Source of the DNA: Rosistilla carotiformis
GTDB lineage: Bacteria; Planctomycetota; Planctomycetia; Pirellulales; Pirellulaceae
NCBI RefSeq assembly: GCF_007753095.1
Contig: NZ_CP036348.1
Location: 372,001 to 436,000 of the forward strand
DNA: 64,000 nucleotides
Direction: 5' to 3'
The position numbers and the translations under genes are program-made. Of this stretch, positions 1-8,383 are shown one piece after another; the first letter of the stretch is position 1, and every line of letters starts with the position of its first letter. Under the pieces are notes generated by a model, which saw only the letters and a program-made list of their open reading frames with translations, made no database searches and was not told where the DNA came from.

Positions 1-666
1 TGGCTAGGACAGTAGTTCTTCGGCGGAATAACCAAACGCCGATGTGATTGGTCGCCTCGCGTTGGATTTGTTGTTCAGGCTTCAACGTGTGACTGCTGCT
101 AATCGGGGATCGAATTCGTGTTGTCTTCTTAGTTCGTGTTTTGCGTTTTAGTGTTGCGTGATGAACTTGGTGTGCGGTTGCGCATCGAGTTGTTGGGGTA
201 GAGGGCGGATTGGAGTCAAGCCAGTGTTCTTGGCGACCGTTCGCAAGCGTATTTGAATCGCTGGAGGGCGTGGCGTGGATGCCGTGGCAATCCCTCGCTC
301 CGTCGAGTTTCCCCCTCGTCCTTGTAAGTGCTTCTTCTATTGTCGGGTCGTGATGTTTTTATCGTGATCATGCGATGGGGCAGCAAGGCTGCTCGGCCAA
401 AAAAACGCAGGAGAGGTGTGAATCAAGCGCCGTCTCGTTCCCCTCTTCTCTCTCTATGACAGCAATCTTTTGCTGAAAATATTCGCGATATTTCAAGGCA
501 AGAATACTTTTTGTATCGCGTGATTCTGCTTGCACCGATGTTTTTACCTTGATAAGTTGATCTTGCCCCCCGTTGTTGCGGCTGTATTGGCCGGTTCGGC
601 ACCCTCGTGTCTGCGGGCTCTTCTGGGGCGTTCTTTTCTATGCTTTTTCTATAAGGACTTTTGAAG
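1..666. other. Intergenic region upstream of the first DUF1559 gene
   Basis: No convincing gene is seen here on either strand; the short open frames have no recognisable domain. The stretch at about 470-525 is clearly more AT-rich than its surroundings and includes a small palindrome (AAATAT, TCGCG, ATATTT, within 477-495). It is the most likely place for the promoter of the following gene, but no clean -35/-10 pair can be defended. The left window edge may cut off an upstream gene's 3' flank. Confidence 0.5.
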
Positions 667-1524
667 ATGAAGCGTCAAGGCTTTACTCTGGTCGAACTGC
701 TTGTCGTAATTGCCATTATTGGCATTCTAGTGGGGTTGCTATTGCCGGCAGTCCAAGCGGCACGCGAGGCAGCGCGGCGGATGCAGTGCAGCAACAATCT
801 CAAGCAGCTCGGTTTGGCGTTGCACAACTACCACGACACCCATCTGGCATTTCCCGCAGTTGCGATGCCATACACGGAGGGGCTGAGTCTGCATGTCTCG
901 CTCATGCCGTATATCGAGCAGCAGAACCTGTTCGATCAGTTCATTTTGAATGAAGCGTTCAGTTCGACTAACAACCGACCGTTGACTCAAACTATTAATG
1001 CAGCATTCATCTGCCCGAGTGCAACGGAAAAGGTCGCTGACGATACCTCAGCCGACTACACAACGCACTATTACGGCGTGCTTGGTCCGACCGGCATCAA
1101 CCCAAATTCGGGAACGGCGTACAAGGAGCGGACCAACGGGGGGCATGGCGGCAGTTCGGAACAAGGGCTCTTCTTTCAGCGTCGCTATCGAGCGTTCTCC
1201 GATATCCTTGACGGCACTTCCAATACGCTTGCGTTTGGTGAGATTTCTTGGACCGATCGAAACGGTTTGTCGACTCGTTACCGTGCGTACACGCGAGGTG
1301 GCACGATCGATTCGCACTGGGGTTCTGCCAAAAACGTTGCGCACCCCATCAACTCCGACTACACCGCCAATTTTAATGACATGAGCTTTGGTAGCAATCA
1401 TCCAGGTGGTATTCAAGTCGGGGTGTGCGATGGGTCGGTGCGTTTCATTGGTGAGACCGTCGATTTCAACACGTATCTTTCTGTCGCGAGCATGGACGGT
1501 GGCGAGGTCGCGAAACTCGACTGA
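667..1524 (+). CDS. DUF1559 protein with type IV prepilin-like N-terminus
   Basis: A 285-residue protein of the planctomycete DUF1559 family (older name SBP_bac_10). The N-terminus is a textbook prepilin methylation site, basic residues followed by [15 protein letters not shown], so it should be cleaved by a prepilin peptidase and inserted with its hydrophobic helix. The C-terminus carries the family signature H-x9-DG ([12 protein letters not shown]). Members exist in tens to hundreds of copies per planctomycete genome; the role is thought to be in pseudopilin-like surface structures but is unproven. ATG 667 is preferred over TTG 661 because AAGGA at 653-657 then sits at normal distance. A small lipoprotein gene follows, an arrangement repeated twice more in this window. 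Confidence 0.93.
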   Translation: MKRQGFTLVELLVVIAIIGILVGLLLPAVQAAREAARRMQCSNNLKQLGLALHNYHDTHLAFPAVAMPYTEGLSLHVSLMPYIEQQNLFDQFILNEAFSSTNNRPLTQTINAAFICPSATEKVADDTSADYTTHYYGVLGPTGINPNSGTAYKERTNGGHGGSSEQGLFFQRRYRAFSDILDGTSNTLAFGEISWTDRNGLSTRYRAYTRGGTIDSHWGSAKNVAHPINSDYTANFNDMSFGSNHPGGIQVGVCDGSVRFIGETVDFNTYLSVASMDGGEVAKLD

Positions 1525-1558
1525 TCCCGCCCACTTTTTTGTGGTCATGTTTAAACAA

Positions 1559-1590
1559 TGCAGCGTTCTCTGAGTCTGGAGGACGCTGCA
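1559..1590 (+). terminator. Possible hairpin terminator after DUF1559 gene
   Basis: A 10-bp stem (TGCAGCGTTC against GGACGCTGCA, one G-T pair) encloses a 12-base loop 35 bases after the stop codon. There is no T-run after it, so it may act as an RNA-stabilising or processing hairpin between the two genes rather than as a full terminator. Confidence 0.4.
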
Positions 1591-1688
1591 CGTAGACGTC
1601 GTTGCCATTCTGTTTTTCCGGTGACCGCGTCATTGTCTTGTTGGTGGATTTAACGGTTTATTGCTTTGATAATTGGGGATTTGCTCGC

Positions 1689-2117
1689 ATGTTTTCGCTC
1701 AACGGGATGGTTCAGGTTGCTTCGGTATGTGCTGTCGTGTCGATTTTAGGATGTGGTTCCGCCGTAAATGACCCGCGTTCAAATCATGTTCAGGGGAGTG
1801 TGTCGTTCAAAGGTGCGCCGGTAGCCTTCGGAGACATTCGATTCATTCCTGAAAATGGGCCTGCCGGATACGCACAGATCCGAGATGGTAAATACGATAC
1901 TGCGGCATTGGGTGGTAAAGGAACCGTCGGGGGCAAGCAAACGGTCGTGATTAACGGCTTCGATGGGGTTGCCAAGCCTGCGGAAGAATTACCCAATGGT
2001 GCACCGTTGTTTCCTGAGTATCGAACCGACGTGGAGATTGCCAGCGGAGGCGGTTCCGAAGATTTTGAGGTCGTAGTGCAGAAGCCCCAGGGCATGCAGC
2101 GCGGTGGCGGCGTTTGA
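1689..2117 (+). CDS. Small lipoprotein with transthyretin-like domain
   Basis: A 142-residue predicted lipoprotein. The first 22 residues form a signal peptide ending in the lipobox S-I-L-G-C, so Cys22 would be lipidated. The body (VQGSVSFKGAPVAFGDIRFIP) is typical of the small beta-sandwich carboxypeptidase-regulatory/transthyretin-like lipoproteins that planctomycetes encode next to DUF1559 genes. The tail is Gly-rich. The start is ATG 1689; upstream in-frame codons would bury the signal peptide. It follows the DUF1559 gene by 164 bases and ends convergent with the DUF423 gene. Function unknown; an envelope partner of the pseudopilin-like protein is inferred from repeated linkage. Confidence 0.82.
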   Translation: MFSLNGMVQVASVCAVVSILGCGSAVNDPRSNHVQGSVSFKGAPVAFGDIRFIPENGPAGYAQIRDGKYDTAALGGKGTVGGKQTVVINGFDGVAKPAEELPNGAPLFPEYRTDVEIASGGGSEDFEVVVQKPQGMQRGGGV

Positions 2118-2182
2118 TTTTGTCTAACAAACACCTTGGGCGGGTCGCATGCCCTGTGATTGTGGCGGGCGCAGGGGGGGCG

Positions 2183-2599
2183 TTACAACTTGCGGGGCAG
2201 GGCGACTAGGATCCAAGCGGCGATCCAGGCGAGTCCGCCCAGCGGCGTGATCGCTCCCATCACGGGAAGGTTGAGCGCGACCAGAAGGTACAGGCTGCCG
2301 CTGAAGAGCAGGGTGCCAAGCGTCATCAGCGTGATGATCGTCAGATATTTGCCGCGGTTGTAGTGCCCGGCGACCGCTGCCATGCCGACCAACGCGACGG
2401 CGTGCAGCAGATGGTATCGCACGCCCACGTCGGCTTGACCGACTCGCTTGGTGGCGACTTCTTCATAGCCCTGCTCGATCAGCCAGGTCTCCAGTCCGTG
2501 GGCGGTGAAAGCGCCGGCCATGATTCCGCTGGCTCCCAGGAAACCGGCGATCATCAAAACGCGGCGGACTGCGGTTCCAGAGGCTTGGTTTGCGTGCAT
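2183..2599 (-). CDS. DUF423 family inner-membrane protein
   Basis: A 138-residue, almost entirely hydrophobic protein of the DUF423 (YgdD-like) family. Typical family features are visible: the N-terminal GASGIMAGAFTAHGL segment, YHLLHAVALVG in the middle and a C-terminal PLGGLAWIAAW stretch. About four transmembrane helices are expected. No biochemical function is established for this family. It lies 11 bases downstream of the response regulator on the same strand, so the two are probably cotranscribed, but nothing in the sequence ties their functions together. Confidence 0.88.
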   Translation of the reverse strand: MHANQASGTAVRRVLMIAGFLGASGIMAGAFTAHGLETWLIEQGYEEVATKRVGQADVGVRYHLLHAVALVGMAAVAGHYNRGKYLTIITLMTLGTLLFSGSLYLLVALNLPVMGAITPLGGLAWIAAWILVALPRKL

Positions 2600-2610
2600 C
2601 GTGTTCGCCG

Positions 2611-3063
2611 TTAGGTTTGGGCCAGCAGTTTCGCGACGCTGGCGATTAATTTGTCCATCGCAAACGGCTTGCGGATGTAATCGCTCACGCCCAGCAGTTC
2701 GGCGTACGCCTTGTGTCGGCTTCCCTCGTTGCCAGTGATCATGACGACCGGTAGCGGTTCTTCGCGGACGCGGCGGAGCTTTTCCAGAACCAGGAATCCG
2801 CTGCGCTTGGGCATCATCATGTCCAGGATCATCAGCTGCGGATTCTCTCGCTCGGCCAACGCGAGTCCCTGGTTGCCGTCTCGTGCCACTACCACCTGGT
2901 ACCCGTTGGCTTCCAGAGCGTACCGGATCGAATCGACGATCTCATTGTCGTCATCGACGATCAGGATCTTTGGAGCATCGGCTTGCGACTGAGTTTCGGC
3001 AGCAGGATCAGTCATACGTGGGAATCCGGGTTCGAGGGGAGGGCGGGGTGGACGGTCTGTCAT
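2611..3063 (-). CDS. Receiver-only response regulator
   Basis: A 150-residue protein made of a single CheY-like receiver domain with no output domain. Visible conserved sites are the acidic cluster VDDD (residues 37-39), the phosphoacceptor Asp81 in MILDMMMP, Thr110 and Lys132 in IRKPF. The first 16 residues are Pro-rich and a second ATG at 3013-3015 gives a 134-residue protein that also looks natural; neither start has a good ribosome binding site. It would relay phosphate from an unlinked histidine kinase or act through protein contacts. No kinase gene is present nearby. The DUF423 gene follows closely. Confidence 0.9.
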   Translation of the reverse strand: MTDRPPRPPLEPGFPRMTDPAAETQSQADAPKILIVDDDNEIVDSIRYALEANGYQVVVARDGNQGLALAERENPQLMILDMMMPKRSGFLVLEKLRRVREEPLPVVMITGNEGSRHKAYAELLGVSDYIRKPFAMDKLIASVAKLLAQT

Positions 3064-3301
3064 CTTAAAGGACGCTAAACGTTGGCGACAGACCGCAGCG
3101 AAGGTTGGCGAAATGATTCCGCCAATCGTTTTATCTTACTTCGGCGGCCGCGCAATCGGAACGATCCGAATAAAGCGTCATTTTGCCTAGTCGTTAACTT
3201 TTTTCAGCCTCCCCTGACGATCAATCTCTTTGTACTCGTCACAGTTTGCGTGGTACGTTTTCTTGTTCCGATTCAGCACCGCCACATTGGGGAAGTCTAG
3301 A

Positions 3302-3703
3302 GTGACCAATTCATCTGCAACCGTTGAAAGCCAAGTAACAACTATCGATCGTCGTCGTGAAGACCGTCGCACCGATGCAGACCAAGTGGTTGCCGAGGCA
3401 GCAGCAAAGCCAACTCAACGCAAGAAGCAACGTCGCCGCCAGATCGATCCCACCACCTGCGAGCGGGACTACAGCGACAAAGAGATCGAATTCATGCACG
3501 CTTTGGACGAATACAAGCGAAACGCCGGTCGCATGTTCCCAACCTGCAGCGAAGTTCTGGAAGTGATCCGCGGTCTCGGTTACGTCCAACTGACCGACGA
3601 ACAGGCTGCGATGTTGCAGACCGAGGAATTCGATTGCGAAGAAGATTCGTACGGCCAGGATAGCGACGACGATGAATTCGCGGATCTCGGCGACGAAGAC
3701 TAA
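3302..3703 (+). CDS. Conserved acidic-tailed protein of unknown function
   Basis: A 133-residue soluble protein starting at GTG 3302. It has three parts: a disordered, Arg/Lys-rich N-terminal third with a run of RRR motifs; a compact core at about residues 57-100 (CERDYSDKEIEFMHALDEYK, then FPTCSEVLEVIRGLGY) that looks like a short helical domain; and an Asp/Glu-rich tail (DSDDDEFADLGDED). I believe the core is shared by other planctomycetes, from memory rather than a search. Charge polarity suggests nucleic-acid or protein contacts. It is divergent from the response regulator and is followed by two hairpins. Confidence 0.72.
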   Translation: MTNSSATVESQVTTIDRRREDRRTDADQVVAEAAAKPTQRKKQRRRQIDPTTCERDYSDKEIEFMHALDEYKRNAGRMFPTCSEVLEVIRGLGYVQLTDEQAAMLQTEEFDCEEDSYGQDSDDDEFADLGDED

Positions 3704-3770
3704 GCCAAAACCCGACGGGTGGTTTCTGCCCGTCACCCTGTGGCCGGGCGAATTGCTCTGCCTCCCAAAA

Positions 3771-3812
3771 ACAAAACCTGCCCTGGAGATTCGTTCTTCT
3801 GGCAGGTTTTGT
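3771..3812 (+). terminator. Hairpin terminator between 3302-3703 and the HExxH gene
   Basis: A perfect 12-bp stem (ACAAAACCTGCC at 3771-3782 against GGCAGGTTTTGT at 3801-3812) with an 18-base loop; the right arm itself ends in a T-rich stretch. A weaker stem (GACGGG 3714-3719 with CCCGTC 3729-3734) lies just after the stop codon of the preceding gene. The stronger hairpin is the likely termination signal. Confidence 0.6.
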
Positions 3813-3844
3813 CGTTAATGGGGGAATCTCGCTAAGATGGATCG

Positions 3845-4264
3845 ATGCGAACTCTGGCAAGCGTTTCGATTGGCACTCTCGTTCGGCTGTGGGCTTTCCC
3901 CTACACACTGCTGGGGGTGATTGTCGGTTTGGTCCTGCTGGGCCGGCCGAAATTGGTCGACGGCGTGATCGAAATCTATGGTCCGGGCGTCGCTTGGGTT
4001 TTGCAGCGGTTGCCGGTCTCGGCGCTGGCTATCACCTTGGGGCATTCGGTTTTAGGGCAGACGCAAGCCGCTTTGGATCTGACGCGGCGGCACGAACGGG
4101 TTCACGTCCGCCAGTTTGAACGCTGGGGATTTTTGATGGGGCTCGCCTATTTGGGGGCTTCGGGCTGGCTCTGGTGGCGAGGGAAAGACGCTTATCGCGA
4201 CAATCCGTTTGAAATAGAAGCGTACGCGGTCGATGATTGCCGAAGAAATCCAGGTCGCGACTGA
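3845..4264 (+). CDS. Small membrane protein with HExxH motif
   Basis: A 139-residue protein with hydrophobic segments at about residues 15-33 and 95-112. Between them lies HERVH (residues 83-87), a match to the HExxH zinc-metalloprotease motif, in the context RRHERVHVRQFERWG, and after the second hydrophobic segment comes NPFEIEAYA (120-128), whose Glu could be a third ligand as in gluzincins. The layout resembles the HE..HV.Q helix of DUF4157-like putative peptidases. I do not recognise a named family. It lacks the rest of a classical peptidase, so it may be a minimal metalloprotease or a non-catalytic metal-binding membrane protein. It is a lone gene between a terminator and rpmB. Confidence 0.68.
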   Translation: MRTLASVSIGTLVRLWAFPYTLLGVIVGLVLLGRPKLVDGVIEIYGPGVAWVLQRLPVSALAITLGHSVLGQTQAALDLTRRHERVHVRQFERWGFLMGLAYLGASGWLWWRGKDAYRDNPFEIEAYAVDDCRRNPGRD

Positions 4265-4541
4265 TGTTGTCTTCGCCCGCGAAGGGCAGGGCGGCGCTTA
4301 AGTCGTTTGGTTTCAGTGCGTTGCGCTGCATATTGCAGCTGTTGCATGCGTTGGATCTCCGATCGCCGAACGTTTGCCGCTCGATAACCCGTTTGGCACG
4401 AAAATCGGTTCTGCCTAGCGCCGGCTACTTTTTGGCGTTGATGCTGTCGATAACTCCGCTATACTGCTGGACTTCGATCGATCGGATTCAGGCGTTTGGC
4501 CTGTCAATATATTGGATATTTAGAACAAAGAGCGTAGATCA

Positions 4542-4814
4542 ATGGCACGCCAGTGTGAAGTTTGTGGCAAGCGGGTCCAAATGGGCAACCGCATTGAAAC
4601 CCGCGGTAAGGCAAAGTATTTGGGAGGCGTTGGTACCAAGATCACTGGTATCTCGCGTCGCAAATTTGTTCCCAACCTGCAACGCGTCAAAGTTTCGTTG
4701 ACGACCGGCGAAAACAAGTCGATCCGCTGCTGCACCCAGTGCATCCGCAGCGGCTCGATCCGCAAGGTTGTCAAAGTGAAGCCGTTTGAGCTTGAGAGCA
4801 AGACCAAGAAATAG
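4542..4814 (+). CDS. rpmB: 50S ribosomal protein L28
   Basis: A 90-residue L28, recognised from the N-terminal MARQCEVCGKRVQMGN and the internal SRRKFVPNLQRVKV segment. Cys5 and Cys8 plus the later CCTQC form a possible zinc-ribbon (C+ form). It is longer than the usual 60-78 residues because of a basic C-terminal extension. It opens a translation-related cluster: gatC begins 11 bases after its stop codon. Confidence 0.96.
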   Translation: MARQCEVCGKRVQMGNRIETRGKAKYLGGVGTKITGISRRKFVPNLQRVKVSLTTGENKSIRCCTQCIRSGSIRKVVKVKPFELESKTKK

Positions 4815-4825
4815 GAATCGCTCGA

Positions 4826-5113
4826 TTGGCTATTTCACTCGATCAGGTCCGCAAACTCGCGCTGATGGCTCGTCTTGAGCTGTCCGATGACGAGCTTGGT
4901 ACGATCACGCCCCAGTTGGAAGATATCGTTGCGTTTGTGGACAAGCTGATGGAGCTCGATACCGATGGGATCGAGCCGATGGTGCATGCTGTCGAAACCG
5001 TCAACCGCTGGGTACCGGACCAGTTGGGCGATAGTCTGTCGCGCGAGCAGGCCTTGGCTAATGCTCCGAATCACGACGAGGAATGTTTTCTTGTGCCGCC
5101 GGTCTTGGGTTAA
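4826..5113 (+). CDS. gatC: Asp-tRNA(Asn)/Glu-tRNA(Gln) amidotransferase subunit C
   Basis: A 95-residue GatC, the small subunit that wraps around GatA and stabilises the GatCAB complex used to make Gln-tRNA and/or Asn-tRNA by transamidation. The family pattern is clear: VRKLALMARLELSDDE near the start, LEDIVAFVDKLMELDTDGIEP in the middle and a C-terminal FLVPPVLG. Translation starts at TTG 4826; no ATG is available upstream and AGGAA at 4813-4817 is at proper distance. It is probably cotranscribed with rpmB and followed by gatA and gatB. Confidence 0.95.
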   Translation: MAISLDQVRKLALMARLELSDDELGTITPQLEDIVAFVDKLMELDTDGIEPMVHAVETVNRWVPDQLGDSLSREQALANAPNHDEECFLVPPVLG

Positions 5114-5243
5114 ACACTCCCGCTCTCCAAGCAAGAACCGCTTCCTCGACCCCGCTGTACGGACACGCTGAGTCAACATTTGTTTCGGCGAGGCGTCAGT
5201 CTTCGTGGGGTGTCAGTTCCCTCTCGCGAAAAGTCCCAAGACA

Positions 5244-6725
5244 ATGACTATCCCGCTCGATTCTGCCGCCAAGTTGCTGGGGCTGTTGGCATCTGGTGAG
5301 CTCACCGCGCGCCAGGCGACTCAGGCGTCGTTGGATCGGATCGCGGCGACCGATCCCGAAGTCGGCGCCTTCACTTTCGTCAACACCGAAGCGGCGTTGG
5401 CTGCTGCCGATTCCATCGATCAGCGACGACGCGACGGCCAGCCTTTGGGAGCTCTCGCAGGCGTCCCGATCGCCGTGAAGGATGTGTTGTGCACGACCGA
5501 CATGCCGACGACCTGTTCGTCGCGGATGTTGGAAAATCACATGTCGCCTTACGACGCAACGGTTGTCGCGCGGTTGCGTGCTGCCGATGCGGTGATCGTC
5601 GGTAAGACGAACATGGACGAATTTGCGATGGGAGCCAGCACGGAAACGAGTGCGTTTGGCAAAACCACCAACCCCTGGAACCCAAGCCTCACGCCCGGCG
5701 GCAGCAGCGGCGGCGCTGCGGCTTGTGTCGCCGCGGGGGATGTTCCGCTCTCTCTGGGTAGCGACACCGGCGGTTCGATTCGCCAACCCGCTGCGTTTTG
5801 TGGTATCACTGGGCTGAAGCCGACTTACGGGCGTGTCAGTCGCTACGGGCTGATCGCTTTCGCCAGCAGTCTGGATCAAGTCGGCCCGATGGCGTTTGAT
5901 GCTGTCGATTGTGCGACGCTTCTGAATGCGATCGCTGGATCCGACGCCAGCGACAGTACTTCGCTGCCGGTCGAAACGCCCGACTTCACCGCCGGGTTGG
6001 ATCGCATCGAGGGCGAACTGCGGATCGGTATCGTCAAGCATCACTTGGAAGCTGAAGGGCTCGATCCGGAGGTCCGCCAGGCCGTCGACGATGCGATCGA
6101 GGTCTTCCGCGATGCGGGAGCGAAGATCGTCGAAGTGGAGTTGCCGCATTCGGATTACTGGGTGCCGACCTACTACGTGATCGCGCCGAGCGAAGCAAGT
6201 AGCAATCTTTCCCGCTACGACGGCGCCCATTACGGCCACCGCAGCCCGGTTGCGGCGAGCGACGCGGGGGATCGCGGTCCATTGGTAGCCACCTATTGCC
6301 GCAGTCGCGGCGAAGCGTTTGGCGCAGAGGTCAAGCGGCGGATCATGATCGGGATGTATGCGTTAAGCGCCGGTTATGGCGACAAGTATTATATGAAAGC
6401 TCTGCAGGTTCGCCGTCTGATCAGCCAGGACTTCGATGCCGCTTTCCAAAACGTCGACCTGTTATTGGGCCCTGTGACTCCCACGCCGCCGTTTGCGATG
6501 GGAGAGAAGATCGACGATCCGTTGCAGATGTATCTGTGCGACCTGTTCACTGTCGGTGCGAATTTGGCTGGCATCCCCGCCCTTTCGATGCCCGGCGGAC
6601 TGACTAGCAACAACCTGCCGATCGGGATCCAGTTGCAGGCTCCGCCGCTGCAAGAGGCTAAGCTGCTGCAAGCTGCCGCCGCATTCCAACGCGCCACCGA
6701 TTGGCATACTAAGCGTCCTTTGTAA
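5244..6725 (+). CDS. gatA: Asp-tRNA(Asn)/Glu-tRNA(Gln) amidotransferase subunit A
   Basis: A 493-residue amidase-signature enzyme that releases ammonia from glutamine for the GatB transamidation site. The complete Ser-cisSer-Lys triad is visible: Lys79 in GVPIAVKD, Ser154 in GGSSGG and Ser178 in SDTGGSIR, the same numbering as in the characterised Staphylococcus GatA. Start ATG 5244 gives the standard N-terminus; the frame stays open upstream but those residues are not part of the family. It lies between gatC (130 bases) and gatB (76 bases). Confidence 0.97.
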   Translation: MTIPLDSAAKLLGLLASGELTARQATQASLDRIAATDPEVGAFTFVNTEAALAAADSIDQRRRDGQPLGALAGVPIAVKDVLCTTDMPTTCSSRMLENHMSPYDATVVARLRAADAVIVGKTNMDEFAMGASTETSAFGKTTNPWNPSLTPGGSSGGAAACVAAGDVPLSLGSDTGGSIRQPAAFCGITGLKPTYGRVSRYGLIAFASSLDQVGPMAFDAVDCATLLNAIAGSDASDSTSLPVETPDFTAGLDRIEGELRIGIVKHHLEAEGLDPEVRQAVDDAIEVFRDAGAKIVEVELPHSDYWVPTYYVIAPSEASSNLSRYDGAHYGHRSPVAASDAGDRGPLVATYCRSRGEAFGAEVKRRIMIGMYALSAGYGDKYYMKALQVRRLISQDFDAAFQNVDLLLGPVTPTPPFAMGEKIDDPLQMYLCDLFTVGANLAGIPALSMPGGLTSNNLPIGIQLQAPPLQEAKLLQAAAAFQRATDWHTKRPL

Positions 6726-6801
6726 CCGGTGCAGGTCGTTGGACCTGTGATCGGTCTGGACCCATCGTCCGACTGCCGCAACCTTTCTGGAGATTCTTTC
6801 C

Positions 6802-8274
6802 GTGGACCAGCCTTACGAAATCGTGATCGGTTTGGAGGTGCATGTTCAGCTGAGGACAACGACCAAGTTGTTCTGCCGCTGTGCGACTCAGTTCGGTGCG
6901 CCGCCGAACACGAACGTCTGCCCGGTCTGCTTGGGGATGCCTGGCGCATTGCCGGTGATTAACGAGCATGCGGTTCAGTTGGCGTTGCAGACCGGTCTGG
7001 CTCTTGGCAGCACGATCCCGCCGATGACCAAGTGGGACCGCAAGCAGTACTTTTATCCCGATCTGCCCAAGGGCTACCAGATCAGCCAATTCGATCTGCC
7101 GATCTGCGATGGTGGTCACTTGGCGATTGCCGATCCAGCCGATGAATCGCAGACCCGCACGATTCGGCTGATCCGCGCCCACTTGGAAGAGGATGCTGGC
7201 AAGAGCATGCACGACGAGGCCAATGGGCGGGCTGACAGTCGGATCGATCTGAACCGCTGTGGCACTCCGTTGTTGGAAATTGTTAGCCAGCCCGACATGC
7301 GCAGCGCGGCTGAGGCCAAAGCGTTTCTGACCGAACTGAAGTTGTTGCTGACTTATCTGGATGTCTCCGATTGCGAGATGCAGGAGGGAAGTCTGCGGGT
7401 CGATGCGAACGTGAATCTGAAGATCGAGAAAGCTGGCGATACGATCGCCACGCCGATCGTCGAGATCAAAAATATGAACAGCTTTCGCGCCGTCGAGCGC
7501 GCGATCGCTCACGAGGCGCAGCGTCAGTACCACGAATGGGAAGAGACCGGGCTGACGATCAAGGATCGCACCAAGCGGACCTTCGGCTGGGACGATGCTG
7601 CGGAGCGAACGGTCCCGCAGCGCGAGAAGGAGGAGGCGGCTGATTATCGCTATTTGCCCGATCCAGATCTGCTGCCGATCTGTTTGTCGACGGAGACGGT
7701 CGAAGCGACGCGAGCCGCGTTGGCGGAATTCCCGGCGGTCGCTCGCCAGCGTTTGCAGGCCGATTACGAGATCAAGGCCTACGATGCCGACGTGATCGTT
7801 AATCAGGGCCGCGGTGTGGTGGAGTATTTCGAAGCGGTTGCCAAGGGGAGCGGCGACGCGCGGCGTGCCAGTTCGTGGATCCAGCAGGATGTGCTGCGAA
7901 CGATGAAGGAGCAGGGGGTGGGGATTGGCGATTTTGCCGTCTCTGCCGACACGCTAGCTGAATTACTTGGGCAGGTTTCCGCCGGAAAACTGGATAACGC
8001 GCGAGCCCGCGACGTTTTTCAGCATCTATTAGAGAAGGGGGGAAGCGTTGCCGAAGCGATCAAGGCGTTGGGGATCGAATCGGTCGACGCGGGCGAAATC
8101 GAATCGCTTTGCCAGGAGTTGCTCGACGCGAATCCGCAGGTCGTGGAGGATGTGCGAGGCGGCAAAATGCAAGCCATTGGTTCGTTGATCGGTCAAGCCA
8201 AAAAGAAGAATCCCAACGTGAACCCGAAGCAGTTCCGCGAGATCTGTTTGCAGCTGATTCAATCGGCCGGGTAA
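6802..8274 (+). CDS. gatB: Asp-tRNA(Asn)/Glu-tRNA(Gln) amidotransferase subunit B
   Basis: A 490-residue GatB, which phosphorylates the misacylated Glu-tRNA(Gln) or Asp-tRNA(Asn) and converts it with ammonia from GatA. Family landmarks are EIVIGLEVHVQL at the start, CPVCLGMPGALP with conserved cysteines, the KQYFYPDLPKGYQISQ block, and YRYLPDPDLLPI. The C-terminal third is the YqeY-like tRNA-binding tail. Translation starts at GTG 6802. Third subunit gene in the order C-A-B, so this genome segment encodes the whole complex. Confidence 0.97.
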   Translation: MDQPYEIVIGLEVHVQLRTTTKLFCRCATQFGAPPNTNVCPVCLGMPGALPVINEHAVQLALQTGLALGSTIPPMTKWDRKQYFYPDLPKGYQISQFDLPICDGGHLAIADPADESQTRTIRLIRAHLEEDAGKSMHDEANGRADSRIDLNRCGTPLLEIVSQPDMRSAAEAKAFLTELKLLLTYLDVSDCEMQEGSLRVDANVNLKIEKAGDTIATPIVEIKNMNSFRAVERAIAHEAQRQYHEWEETGLTIKDRTKRTFGWDDAAERTVPQREKEEAADYRYLPDPDLLPICLSTETVEATRAALAEFPAVARQRLQADYEIKAYDADVIVNQGRGVVEYFEAVAKGSGDARRASSWIQQDVLRTMKEQGVGIGDFAVSADTLAELLGQVSAGKLDNARARDVFQHLLEKGGSVAEAIKALGIESVDAGEIESLCQELLDANPQVVEDVRGGKMQAIGSLIGQAKKKNPNVNPKQFREICLQLIQSAG

Positions 8275-8383
8275 GTCGTCCAGTTTTGTTGTCGCCCGGC
8301 GGCGGGAATTCGCCGTGGGTTGTTCTCTGCGATGCGGCGCCTCGGAAGTGGCGTCGCGGTCGCGTCGAAGCGAGGGCGTTGGT

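Noticed and set aside
573-953. 126-codon plus-strand frame overlapping the first DUF1559 gene
   Set aside because: Out-of-frame shadow of a gene with a perfect prepilin motif.
5196-6239. 347-codon minus-strand frame opposite gatA
   Set aside because: gatA shows complete catalytic motifs in its own frame; the antisense product has no recognisable feature.
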